Assembly (NCBI GenBank): GCA_951802425.1
Contig: OX637804.1
Span: 186,001 to 250,000, forward strand
DNA length: 64,000 nt
Origin: Clavaria fumosa
Lineage: Eukaryota > Basidiomycota > Agaricomycetes > Agaricales > Clavariaceae
Reading direction: 5' to 3'
Shown here: in pieces, positions 48,001 to 57,259 of the stretch
Position numbering within the stretch: the first letter of the stretch is position 1
Layout of the letters: every line of letters begins with the position of its first letter
Translations under genes and position numbers: made by a program
Notes under the pieces: model-generated
The model's input: only the letters and a program-made list of their open reading frames with translations
Told to the model about the DNA's origin: nothing
Database searches by the model: none

Positions 48001-49275
48001 CCAAGTACATTGCAGTCTATATTGCCTGTTTCATAAACACAATCTGACATAAAAATGAGGCACTCACCGATACCAAGAAACTTCGTCGCAGTTGCGACTG
48101 GTCAAATGCCCTTGTTGTCAGGGCAAAAAGGGGACTGACAGAGAGGCAGTAGTGGAAGAGTCCGCGCACATGCTCGAAGAGCATCGGGCCAAGACGTGGA
48201 TCTGTGAGCCTTGAGACAAGGCTGGAAGACAGAGGAAGACCCTCGCTTTCTAATTGTCTGTGTGAAAAAACTTAGTTGGAAATTTGGATAAGGCAAACTA
48301 TGTTGCTCTCACTCATTTAAAATATTGACCCAGTCCTGGGTCGACTCAGCAAAACCTATGGCATTATTCTGAGAGATTGTTAGTTATAATTCCCAACAAA
48401 AAAATTGCTGGACACAAACCAAGCCAAACCAAGTGATGGCAAATGCCATCATCTCAAAGTTTAGAAGTACGGACTTGACCTGGATGTCTCGCATTCGTTC
48501 CAGGCCCCCACCAAGGAACTTTACAGCTTTGATCAGTTGTTCCTGCTTTGGCGAAGGGTGTGCAGGAAGGGAGGTGCCAAAATACGCCGCAGAATTCGTC
48601 AATGGATCCATGGCTTGAAAGCTTTGAGACCCCTGTGCTTTTTCAATGGGCTTGAGCCAATCCTTAATGGTACCAATATACTATGAAAGATAAGAAACTT
48701 GGAATAAGGGAAAGAAATTTAACGCACATCGCTAAACTTCTTGGGCATCTTAGGCAATTCAGATCGAGGCGTTAGCTGGGATGGAGAAGCCTCAACAATC
48801 GAAAATGCCAAGCGGTCCAAAAGGGCATGACGAAAAACGAAATGAGCAGCGCTCATGAGAGCCGATGTGTCGTGTTTCTCCCATTTCTCTCTGCTAACCA
48901 AGTCACTGTATGATGCCCGGAAGTATTCGTTGACTGCTCTTTCCTTCTTCAGTGCCGTGCTTCCAGGTCCAAAACGATCCAAAGACTGAGCGATCGACTA
49001 GACGATTAGCTTTGATAAGCAAATAATCCTAAGTTTATAAGTTTGAATTGAACCTTGCAGAGGGAAACTTGCTCCTCTCCTAAGTTGTGGTGCTGTCCCA
49101 GCCAAGTAGCAATGTTGCTTTCCAGAAGTCCAGGCTTCATGATGATGTCGGTCAACCAAGGATAGTTTTGGAAAACAGCACTCATGCGGACTGTTTGGGG
49201 ATCGAAGATGGTGAGCAATGCTGAAGTCGACATTTTGCTTGTCGAGGAAGAGGATTTGTTCATCGAAGTAGACAT
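45017..49275 (-). CDS. JmjC-domain protein (2-oxoglutarate/Fe(II) dioxygenase fold)
   Basis: A long minus-strand gene of about a dozen exons. It starts at 49275 (MSTSMNKSSSSTSKMSTSAL). N-terminal exons are helical (VFQNYPWLTDIIMKPGLLES; DRFGPGSTALKKERAVNEYF), followed by an acidic, proline-rich region with a basic patch (RPTRRAAKRLRHESDQEN, about 47440) and the block EVFRRRHILITNTPISTLDF (about 46780). The JmjC core then follows: GGTISMPHIDDVGLAVVSTV (about 46330-46275, H-x-D iron ligands), SGSKWWVVMRRR, and RPGTLHFVLGLEPTIVYG (about 46035, second His). The C-terminal exons end VRVRQRRGFNA at 45017. JmjC proteins usually hydroxylate or demethylate histones or other proteins; the substrate here is unknown. 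It starts about 75 bp from the CCCGGG motif at 49349. Confidence 0.75.
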
Positions 49276-49348
49276 TGAAGTGTGGTTTGGGAGTAAGTTC
49301 AAGTACGTAACAAGGATTCAAGTACTAAAAAAGGATGAAATTGACAGT

Positions 49349-49402
49349 GGCAGTGCCCGGGATCCCCACTGTTACATGTCACACCTGTTACACTGTCACG
49401 GG
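49349..49402 (+). repeat. Divergent CCCGGG-type terminal motif, copy M3
   Basis: GGCAGTGCCCGGGATCCCC, then ACTGTTACATGTCACACC and TGTTACACTGTCACGGG. It has the same plan as M1/M2 but diverged. A comparably diverged inverse block (GACAGTCACACTATGTGAC ... CACAGCCAC) lies at about 62797-62843. Confidence 0.5.
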
Positions 49403-49559
49403 CCTCTGCTCTTGTGCTTCTGCTTGAAATCTGAATGTAGCACAATCCGGGTGGTCTCCCTCTAATGACATGGAAGTGTATGAGCACAGAAGGCTCCGAA
49501 ATGAAAGGAAAGGTAACATGAGAAAAATAATGTCATTTGTAGTACAATTTTCAGCGATA

Positions 49560-50640
49560 TCAGCACTAGGCGTCCCCGCTGGATGACACCTTCCTGTCCT
49601 TGGAGACTTCCTCCACCTCCTGACCACCGCCATCCCCTGTTGCATTACATCACCCCCATCTCATCACTCCCTGCCCTGCCGCCACCCCTGATTGGTCTGC
49701 TTCATCATGTGTCTGATGGGGCAGGGAACGGCCTGCTCCCTGCCCCGCCATGGTCCCCGCCCTGCCATGCTCCTCATCTGCCACACTCCCTGCCCGGTCG
49801 CGCTCCCCGCCCTGCTGCCACCCTCGATCTGTCATGCATCACCGCCGTGCTGCTGCCCCTGCTCCCTCCTCCCTGCTGCCACCTCTGTTCCTCCCTGCTG
49901 CCACCTCTGTTCCTCCATGCCTTGCTACCGTCCCTGATCCCTGACCCGCTTCCCATCCTGACCTGCTTGTCGCCAACCAATTCTGTGACCTGCTCATCGC
50001 CCACCCATTCCCCGCCCTGCTGCCACCCCGGTTCCACATTCCACACCCTGCTGCCATTCCCTGCCCTGCTGCTCCTACTGCCACTCTCCGCCCAGCCGCT
50101 CCTTGCCCAATGGCCCCAGTCCCTGCCATTGGTCTATGACCACTGTTGGGGGCTTGGGCCATTATCACTGCATGCTGCCGCGCCACCGCTGCCGCCGCCG
50201 TCCTCGTCGTCCTTGCTGGCCGTGCCAATGCTGCTGCTGCTGCGCCGCCGCCACCGTCGTCATTGCTGGCCATGCAGCCGTCACGATCATCACTATTGAT
50301 GGCCGCTGCTGTCGTCGTCGTTGTCGTCGCTGGCCACGTAGCCATCATTGTTGCTGCTGCTGCCGCTGCCGCAATGGCCCCAGTCCCTGACATTGGTCTA
50401 TGACCACTGTTGGGCGCTTGGGCCATTTCTGCCGCATGCTGCTGTGCCGCCGCCGCCGCCGTCGTCGTCATCGCTGGCCGCTGCTGCTGCCGCCGTTGTC
50501 GTCGTCACTGGCCATGCAGCCGCCGCCGCCACCACTGTCATCACCGCCGTCGTTGCTGGCGATGCAACCATCGTTGTCGTTGTCGTTGATGCTGCCGCCG
50601 TGGTTGCCGTGAGGCTGAAAGAGTAGCAAGGGGAGAAGGG
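49560..50640. repeat. GC-rich low-complexity region (trinucleotide repeats)
   Basis: Dense CTGCTGCC, GCCGCC and GTCGTC runs keep long frames open on both strands. Their products are Pro/Leu/His, Ala or Thr/Ala runs without domains, so no gene is called. A phrase AATGGCCCCAGTCCCTG...GACCACTGTTGGG occurs at about 50109 and 50375 and, inverted, at about 52318-52371. Confidence 0.7.
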
Positions 50641-50716
50641 GGATGGGATAACAATGCACCATTGCTGACATGAGGTTGGGAGTGGGCAGTAAGGCGGGGT
50701 TGGTGTAGGCAGAGTA

Positions 50717-50870
50717 CAGGGTGCACCAGATGGCATATGCAGGGCCCAGGCAGTGTGGATGGAATGCGGGGTGCGCCAGGTGTTGTGGATGGAGTGCAGG
50801 GTGTGCTAAGCGGTGTGGGCAGGGTGCAGGGTGCACTAAGCGGCAGAAGCAGGGCACTGGGTGCACTGGA
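50717..50870. repeat. Degenerate tandem repeat of about 36-50 bp
   Basis: Units around GGGTGCACCAGATGG, GGGTGCGCCAGGTG, GGGTGTGCTAAGCGG and GGGTGCACTAAGCGG follow one another with partial conservation. No gene is apparent from 50640 to 51060. Confidence 0.6.
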
Positions 50871-51067
50871 ATTAGCAGAGCAGAGAGCGGGTGGTCGAGA
50901 AGCGGGTCAGACGCGGCAGAGCGAGGAGCGAGCGGGTGAGGCATGGCAGGATTGAGCAGGGCAGTGAGAAGGCAACATGTGATCGTGTAATTTATTGAGA
51001 TCATGTGACATATCAATATAAACAAACAGAGCCAAATGTTGAATCGCCTTAGATATCAAACAAACAA

Positions 51068-51094
51068 ACAAAAGATGGTCGCACCATCTTTTGT
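51068..51094. other. Perfect short hairpin
   Basis: ACAAAAGATGGT-CGC-ACCATCTTTTGT: 12-bp arms and a 3-base loop, next to a (CAAA)n tract. Confidence 0.8.
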
Positions 51095-51109
51095 CTTCCG
51101 CTCCATCAC

Positions 51110-51200
51110 CTCGCTCTCGTCCGCCTCATCACTCTCGTCCGCCTCGTCACTCTCGTCCGCCTCATCGCTCTCGTCCGCCTCGTCGCTCTTGTCCGCCTTG
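51110..51200. repeat. 18-bp minisatellite, about five units
   Basis: CTCTCGTCCGCCTC recurs every 18 bp (51113, 51131, 51149, 51167, 51185 with variation). It would encode a SSASSL repeat in one frame, but I see no gene context. Confidence 0.8.
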
Positions 51201-51267
51201 TTTCCCCTGTCTACCCGCCCACCGAGCCTCCTGCTACGCTGCCTGGGACATCTATTTTATGGTTCGT

Positions 51268-51338
51268 GATGGACAGGGACAGCATTCTCTGTGCGGCAAC
51301 TGCAGTGCCGCACAGGGAATGCTGCCCTTGTCTGTCAT
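51268..51338. other. Long imperfect hairpin, possible small-RNA precursor
   Basis: The left arm GGACAGCATTCTCTGTGCGG pairs with the right arm CCGCACAGGGAATGCTGCCC across a short loop, and pairing extends outwards with bulges to GAT/ATC. A second 8-bp hairpin (CAGGTGTC...GACACCTG) follows at 51339-51363. Transcription is unknown. Confidence 0.55.
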
Positions 51339-51624
51339 CAGGTGTCTCTTAGCTCGACACCTGCAGAGGTGCGTGTATTCCAATGCGACTCATTATTGGT
51401 TGATGTGGTGCTCGTTGATGTGGTTTTTCAGAATTTTATGTGAAGAGGGTGGCCGTATGGGCCTTTTTGTTTGGTGGCGGCTTAGATGCGAGCCGGCCCC
51501 AACCAACCCTCATTCATACCCACCTGGGGTGGCCAATTGGGCCAAGGATGTGAGTGTCGTCTATTATGCAGACGACCTCCCCCAACCCCTCATCATTGTA
51601 AGTGATTTTGCCTTGCTTGTGCTC

Positions 51625-51849
51625 ATACCCTGGGGTTGCCGTATGGGCTCCGAGATGGACTGCTAGCCGCCATGTGGTTAGCGTCCTCTCACCCCACTCA
51701 TACCTTGGGGTTGCCGTATGGGCTCCGGGATGGACTGCTAGCCGCCATGTGGTTAGCGTCCTCTCACCCCACTCATACCTTGGGGTTGCCGTATGGGCTC
51801 CGGGATGGACTGCTAGCTGCCATGTGGTTAGCGTCCTCCCACCCCAGTT
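51625..51849. repeat. Three 75-bp tandem repeats
   Basis: Units beginning ATACC(C/T)TGGGGTTGCC start at 51625, 51700 and 51775 and are nearly identical. Frames through them are repeat artefacts. The flanks at 51340-51624 and 51850-52160 show no gene I can support. Confidence 0.9.
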
Positions 51850-52165
51850 TCTTACAGATTCCCTCTCTTATGGACAACAATCAGTAAGTCTGTTTTTTTT
51901 ATCTACTCGAGACTGGGGGGAACTCTTGCTTCAGCGAAGTGGGGCACTGCTTAGATTGCAGTGCCCTCTTTGCAATGAAGCATATATTGCGATGTGAATG
52001 GCTAGTCAGAGGTGGATTTGGCCACCCATCCTCTGACGTAAATGCCTGACATGGTTTTCTTTTTGATACGTTTTACACTAGACTTGTAAATTATTTGTAC
52101 TTGACGCTTTTTTTGAAATGAAGATGATATAAAGAAATCATACTGTAACTTATGCAGTTTTGCAG

Positions 52166-52183
52166 CCCTAACCCTAACCCTAA
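52166..52183 (-). repeat. Interstitial telomere-type tract (CCCTAA)3
   Basis: Three perfect CCCTAA units, the complement of the TTAGGG telomere repeat used by most filamentous fungi. It is too short to be a telomere; it may be a repaired break or a chance run. Confidence 0.6.
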
Positions 52184-52282
52184 GCAGGGCTAGTGGCTTC
52201 GAAGCCATGCACCCTCTGCTGTCATCACACATCCTGTGAAGGGAGTGTTTTTCATCAGTTTACGCCATTTGTATGTGGCGGC

Positions 52283-52560
52283 AATGACAGTGGTGGCGGC
52301 TGCGGCAGCATGCGGCAGCAATGGCCCAAGCCCCCAACAGTGGTCACAGACCAATGGCGGGGACTGGGGCCATTGGTGGCAGCAGGGACAGGGCAGAAGC
52401 AGAGCGTCAGGGTGGGGAAAGGGAGCAGCGGTGGCAGCAGGGCAGGGCGGGACAGCATGGCAGTGGCAGGCATGCACAAGGTCTTGTCTCCGCAAGTATC
52501 CGCTACAGGGCCATAGCACGAATGCCAAGAGGGCACGACGGCACCAGTAGGTAAATACAA
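52283..52560. repeat. Inverted copy of the 50.1-kb GC-rich repeat
   Basis: GCGGCAGCAATGGCCCAAGC, then CCCCAACAGTGGTC and GGGGACTGGGGCCATTG, is the reverse complement of the 50.11-50.18 kb phrase. Small frames here are low complexity. Confidence 0.6.
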
Positions 52561-52734
52561 GGAGAGGAGAGCAGGTAGACACAAAGGGACAAGTGAATGA
52601 GAATTATTATAGACACAAGTAAACGAGAGAACGTTTGAGCATTAGCCCTTCTCAACACTCATCACGCTCTCTTGATGCTTTGTCCCAGCCTTGGATATAT
52701 TCTTGTTGTGCCTTTGTAACTACACATACAGTAG

Positions 52735-52985
52735 TCTTTCCTGGTCTGAACATGTCTTGTTCCCCCTTTGTCCAATCATTGTACTTGCCTACCCTGGTAG
52801 TTATAGAAACTTCCTTCTTGTCTGAACTTATTGCTTCACACCTTGTTCTCCCCTCTGTCTAATCGTTGTGTGGTACCACTGTCGACTGAACCTCCCCTAT
52901 TCAAGAGATGTAGTCTTGTATTGTTGTAGTCAAGGTGATCTGGAAAACATTATATATGCATGACCCTCACTCTCTCTTAGTGCTT
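52735..52985 (+). promoter_or_regulatory. Probable promoter of the H3-mimic gene
   Basis: A TATA-like TTATATATG lies at 52950-52958, about 45 bp before the ATG at 52998, followed by a pyrimidine-rich CCTCACTCTCTCTTAG start region. Upstream, two related phrases (GTCTGAACATGTCTTGTTCC...TGTCCAATCATTGT near 52742 and a looser version near 52820) form a direct duplication. The role is inferred from position. Confidence 0.4.
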
Positions 52986-52997
52986 ATCCCCCTCGCA

Positions 52998-54575
52998 ATG
53001 GCTCGAAACAAACAAACAGCACAGAGAAGTACCGGCGGTCGCGCTCTCCGCATTGTCCCAGGGTCAGCTGTATCCACAAGAACGACAGCTACTTCTACAG
53101 CGCTGGTTAGACCAGAATTTGCTAGTGAGGGTGAAAATGTGAGTATTCGCCTTTGCTCTGAGCACTGGTACAAAACAATAAACTTTTTCCACAGTTCTGC
53201 TACATGTGCCTTAATGGTGGTTTTCTTTTTGTCTGTGATTACTGTGCTCGGGCGCTATGCACAAAATGCCTCACTGTCCCGACTTCGATCGACACCGAAC
53301 ACCTCAAGTTCATGTGTCTCACCTGCCATGCTCGGTCTTTCAAAGGACCCACCCTCAGCCCATATTATGTGAGCATTGATTTACTTATTCTGTTTCGTTC
53401 TCTTATCTTTGCATTGTAGGGGTTCTATTTGACAAAGGGCCTCGACATCATCGACGGGAAGCCCGACACGGCAAGATTGCGACCAGTGTTTGCACAACCT
53501 CTCAAGGTAGTAGGCAATTTTCAAATGACTGCAAATTCTCGTGTCAGCAACAAGGGACTACTTGTCTTGCACTTTCTCCTCAAAGGAATGGATCATGCTG
53601 GAATGCCGGCAAGACTTCTCGCCGACTATATGCGGTCGTATCTTGGAGATGAGGCGTTGCAGTATGAAGAGGTTGTGTTCGATCTTGCCAATGACATCCT
53701 TATCAATTTGCACGCAGAGTACATGAAGAGCTTGGTGCATAAGATTCAGTATGAGCTTTCTGTTTCATATCATATTGTACTAACCATTTTCACAGAAATA
53801 AACATCCCCATGTGGTAATTTTTATTACGAATCATTCTCATGATGACACTGGCGACCTCTTTCTTTCACCTGGGTTATGCACCCAGGTCAAACCCGTGAG
53901 TTTGTTTACAATGCATCTGCCTCCAGCTAATTTGAAGCCTTAGTTTCTCGACGTCCTCCTCCCACCTGCCCACTTGACATTCCTCAAAGGGGCAGAGGTC
54001 ACATTGTGGATGATGTCCTGTGGAACATTAGTCAAGAACTTCCGTAGTTATTCAGAGCTAGCAGAGGCAACCAAGCGGTAAGACAATAACTAGCACTCTC
54101 AATTTGCTAATTAATCAAAATTTCCAGCCTTTTGATTTCGGATGTCATCGCATTCACAGCCGCTGAGCTGCAACCTTGCCTTACGGCAGGGTTTGTAGTT
54201 GGCTACGCCCAGCAAGTTCTGGTGGAGGGATTCCCTCTGGAGGACTGTCTCCGGAGGCTCCTACCTGCGACATCAGCAATTTGTCGCCACACCGACATCG
54301 TCCATCTCCAGGCAAGAGAGGGACAAATACGTGGTGCTCGTTATATGTGGGTTCACCCTGAGCTTCGCCCTTGGGGAAATCAGCTCCCAGTGCAGTGCAA
54401 GGCTTGTGGCTGCATCCGCTCCTGGGTCTCATCTACTGGTAATGCTGGGGCGAGAATATTTGCTTGTCGAAATCCGCAGTGCACCAACAAACTTATCTTC
54501 AATGCACCTGAGGAGAAAGTTTGGCTGGGAGGCGAAATTTTTGGAGGGCACTGGCTAATTATAAATCAACAGTAG
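52998..54575 (+). CDS. Histone H3 tail-mimic protein with PHD-like finger and caspase/CHAT-like region
   Basis: The six exons 52998-53138, 53195-53368, 53420-53748, 53796-53895, 53944-54077 and 54128-54575 join in frame through GT/AG introns of 47-56 nt, giving 441 residues. Residues 2-18 read ARNKQTAQRSTGGRALR, matching 12 of the first 17 residues of mature histone H3: K4 kept; K9 and K14 are Arg; R8 is Gln. Exon 2 encodes a zinc finger starting CYMCLNGGFLFVCDYC, a PHD-like C8 pattern with Cys in place of the usual His. Residues 221-237 (VVIFITNHSHDDTGDLF) and 267-275 (VTLWMMSCG) resemble the His and Cys strands of caspase/CHAT folds (candidates H228/H230 and C274). A CKACGC...CRNPQC zinc ribbon precedes the end. 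An upstream in-frame ATG at 52956 exists but overlaps the TATA-like site. The function is not known. Confidence 0.72.
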
Positions 54576-54626
54576 TGTAAAGCATCTGTTCCTTCACGTA
54601 TGAAGGAACATGGATATCTGACCTAA

Positions 54627-54779
54627 CCGCCTGACCCACACTAAATGATGGCAATATAACCTACAAACCCATGCCACATACCTCTGTCCCCAATTCATCC
54701 TTTATCTCATAAATATGTACCATACATACAACCGTGTCTTTGTCTTTGCCAATGTTGCAGTATATAAATGCTGATTCAA
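54627..54779 (+). mobile_element. LINE 3' end, severely 5'-truncated copy
   Basis: 153 bp match the 3' untranslated end of the LINE fragment at 55433-55585, including CCGCCTGACCCACACTAAATG and GCAGTATATAAATGCTGATTCAA. It has the shape of a target-primed insertion truncated after a few bases of coding sequence. Confidence 0.75.
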
Positions 54780-55126
54780 CAGCCCAATCATCAATTAATG
54801 AGGCATACGTGAGGGCCGATCAAGAGACATCATTGGGCAAATGTGTAGGCCCAGCCTGAAAAATGTATTACCTGCGAAGACTGCATGTTGGCCGAATTGT
54901 AAATTTGTAGTAATGAACATATAGGCCTACATAACTGTGGCTAATACATTGCTCAATGGCCCATTCATCAATTAATGAGGCATATATCAGGGCCAACATA
55001 AAGGCCTAGATGACACTGGCTCTCACATTGCCTTGTTACCAGCTACTCTGATTGAACTTCTCTAAATGACTATCCTCTGCCATCAATGCTGTACTGTGTG
55101 CCTGTCATAAGATAGCATCACAATAT
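54780..55126. other. No gene; short duplicated phrase
   Basis: CAATTAATGAGGCATA occurs in two contexts (about 54793 and 54970), suggesting a 177-bp partial tandem duplication. Nothing else is recognised. Confidence 0.5.
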
Positions 55127-55585
55127 ATGAAAATACCTCACGAGCCCGAATGCCTCTGCGGAGACACGATCCCAACAACTCCAGCGACGAGATACATAGA
55201 CCATATATTCCATAATTGCCGAGCATACGACGAACACCGACACATACTATCGGAAGTGCATCGTGACCACTCTCCGCCAATCCCGCTCAGCGGTACCAAA
55301 GGACTACTCGCCATCGCGAAATTCTTACAAATCTCCGGAGTATTCACCTCAACCGGAGAGCCGCTCAAACCCCCTATCCCACTAGAACTACCCAGCCTTA
55401 ACCTCTTCGATACTGCATCATACCCAACAAACCCGCCTGACCCACACTAAATGACGGCAATATAACCTACAAACCCATGCCACATACCTCTGTCCCCAAT
55501 TCATCCTTTATCTCATAAATATGCACCATACGTACAACCGCGTCTTTGTCTTTGCCAATGTTGCAGTATATAAATGCTGATTCAA
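55127..55585 (+). pseudogene. Non-LTR retrotransposon (Tad/I-type) ORF2 C-terminus and 3' UTR
   Basis: The plus-strand frame contains ECLCGDTIPTTPATRYIDHI, then FHNCRAYDEHRHIL, the cysteine/histidine knuckle found at the C-terminus of fungal LINE reverse transcriptases. It is followed by GTKGLLAIAKFLQISGVFT with STGEPL, also typical, and a stop at about 55448-55450. The 3' UTR ends near 55585, followed by an A-rich run. All upstream polymerase sequence is missing, so this is a 5'-truncated insertion. Confidence 0.75.
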
Positions 55586-55668
55586 AAGAAGAATAGAAAA
55601 AAAAGGAGTCATGTGACCTTGTTGACTGTCAAACCCCCTAACATAGATTTGCGAATTCAGCTCATCCA

Positions 55669-57148
55669 ATGGCCAAAAGGAAGCATCAAGAGACTGACTT
55701 ATCTGGCTCAAACAAGAGGACCAATTATGCTCCTTGTGATGCGTATGTATCGTCTAACTGAGCTGAGTTGATGTCTAATGCCCACCCAAGGCCATCTACT
55801 TTGAAAGGCACCATGTGGAGCCTCTTACGCACTACGATACGCAAGCACGTAACTCATAAAATGCAAAAGCCACTCAAGACAAGGCAAGTCATCAATTTTT
55901 AATCCTGTTAAGCCAGCTAAAATTGAAGGAAGGTTGAAAATTTGGGGCGAACTTGAGGAATTGAGAGTTGCCATGGATTCCAGCAACGAGAGTAATGCTG
56001 ACGACCAACCTGTGACTCAAGAAGAACTACAACATGTAGTTCTAACTGTGGCCTATGCCCTCTTCAACCCAAGTGCGTTAGCTTAAATGACTTGCAACAA
56101 TCAGCTGAACACTTTGACCATTCAGTTCAAACGGAATGGAACATAGATCGGTTTGCAGACAGTGTGAAACATATCAATCTCATAGCCAAACGCAGCAATA
56201 ATTTCGATGCAGCCTTGGTGAAATTCAGCAAGTATTTCAAGCAGCCTCAAGACCTCGGTGTTCAAGAGGAACCCTGCACAATAATTGATAAGCACGGTCG
56301 TATCTTGCTGTGGGCTCTGCCTGGAATTCTTTCTAGTGCTAGAGTGGTGAGATAAGGCAATCAAATTTGAACCATATTTTCTAACCAATTTACAGGAGCA
56401 GTACAACAGAGGGTGTGAGCACATTAGCAAGCATCTGGACAGAGACTTGCCAAGTAATGCTGGGCGTACTACGGGATTTGTCGAACCTGAAGGCGGAGGT
56501 CGTTTTGGTGCCGGAATCAAGTCCTTCTCTCCTGGCTGGTTTATGCAAGGCCAGCAACAGGTAATGCTGTCACATAACTACCTTGTTTTACTGTCTCAAT
56601 GTCAACAGCTCAGTGATAAACTGCATGCTTCGACCAGCTTGCAGACTGCATATGGTTCCTCCTTCATTCGAGGAATCGCACATGCAGAGAAGCTGTGCAA
56701 TTCAATTATGGCCTTGGTTGCACCAGAACAATATGACTTTGGGAGCTCAGCCATTGACCAAGTGCAATCTGGGGTGGCAATGGCAAAAACATACAAGAAT
56801 GTGCAGCTTTGGCCCTCAATCTTTACGGCAATGGAAGTCATTGTGAACAGGAAGACTCCTGCACATCGCGACAAGGGAGGCTGCCTGGCTCACTACGATC
56901 TTTTGGTTAGTGCTGGAACTCACAAGCAGGCATACATGACACTCCAGGAACTTGGTGGTCAATTTGCCTACAATCCTGGAACTGTCCTTGTATTTGCGGG
57001 TAAAGTTTTTCTGCATGAAGTGATGGATTGGGAGGGTGGCGAACGATTGTGCATTGCTCATTTCATGAAAGATTCTGTTCATGACTGTCTACAGATACCA
57101 CGACCAACTTACCCAACTCAAAATACGTACATGCAATTGTTGACCTAG
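55669..57148 (+). CDS. TET/JBP-family 2-oxoglutarate/Fe(II) dioxygenase
   Basis: The C-terminal exon (56395-57148, with a 48-nt in-frame intron at 56561-56608) carries the catalytic core. AHRDKGG at about 56861 gives the H-x-D iron ligands. MTLQELGGQFAYNPGTVLVF leads to the second ligand His in KVFLHEV (57014) and the 2-oxoglutarate-binding Arg in GGERLCIAHF (57044). This is the TET/JBP pattern; members oxidise 5-methylcytosine or thymine in DNA. Upstream exons give WNIDRFADSVKHINLIAKRS and DLPSNAGRTTGFVEPEGGGR. The proposed start at 55669 (MAKRKHQETDLSGSNKRTNY) gives a basic N-terminus, but joining it needs introns of only about 30 nt near 55885 and 56073, so the N-terminal model is doubtful. 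It is tail-to-tail with the KDZ transposase. Confidence 0.75.
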
Positions 57149-57259
57149 GTACATTTATATAGAAACTGGTCACTTCATCACTGTTGCTGAACTCCAGGAA
57201 AAGAGCTTCTGTCTGGGTGAAATTCCAGTGCTTTGTATCCCCACAATTGATGTGGCTAG

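Noticed and set aside
49583..50626. ORFs of up to 238 residues on both strands
   Set aside because: Trinucleotide-repeat low complexity without domains; both strands are equally open.
52998..53045. A genuine histone H3 gene or fragment
   Set aside because: Only the first 17 residues match; there is no histone fold, and the continuation is spliced in frame to a zinc finger.
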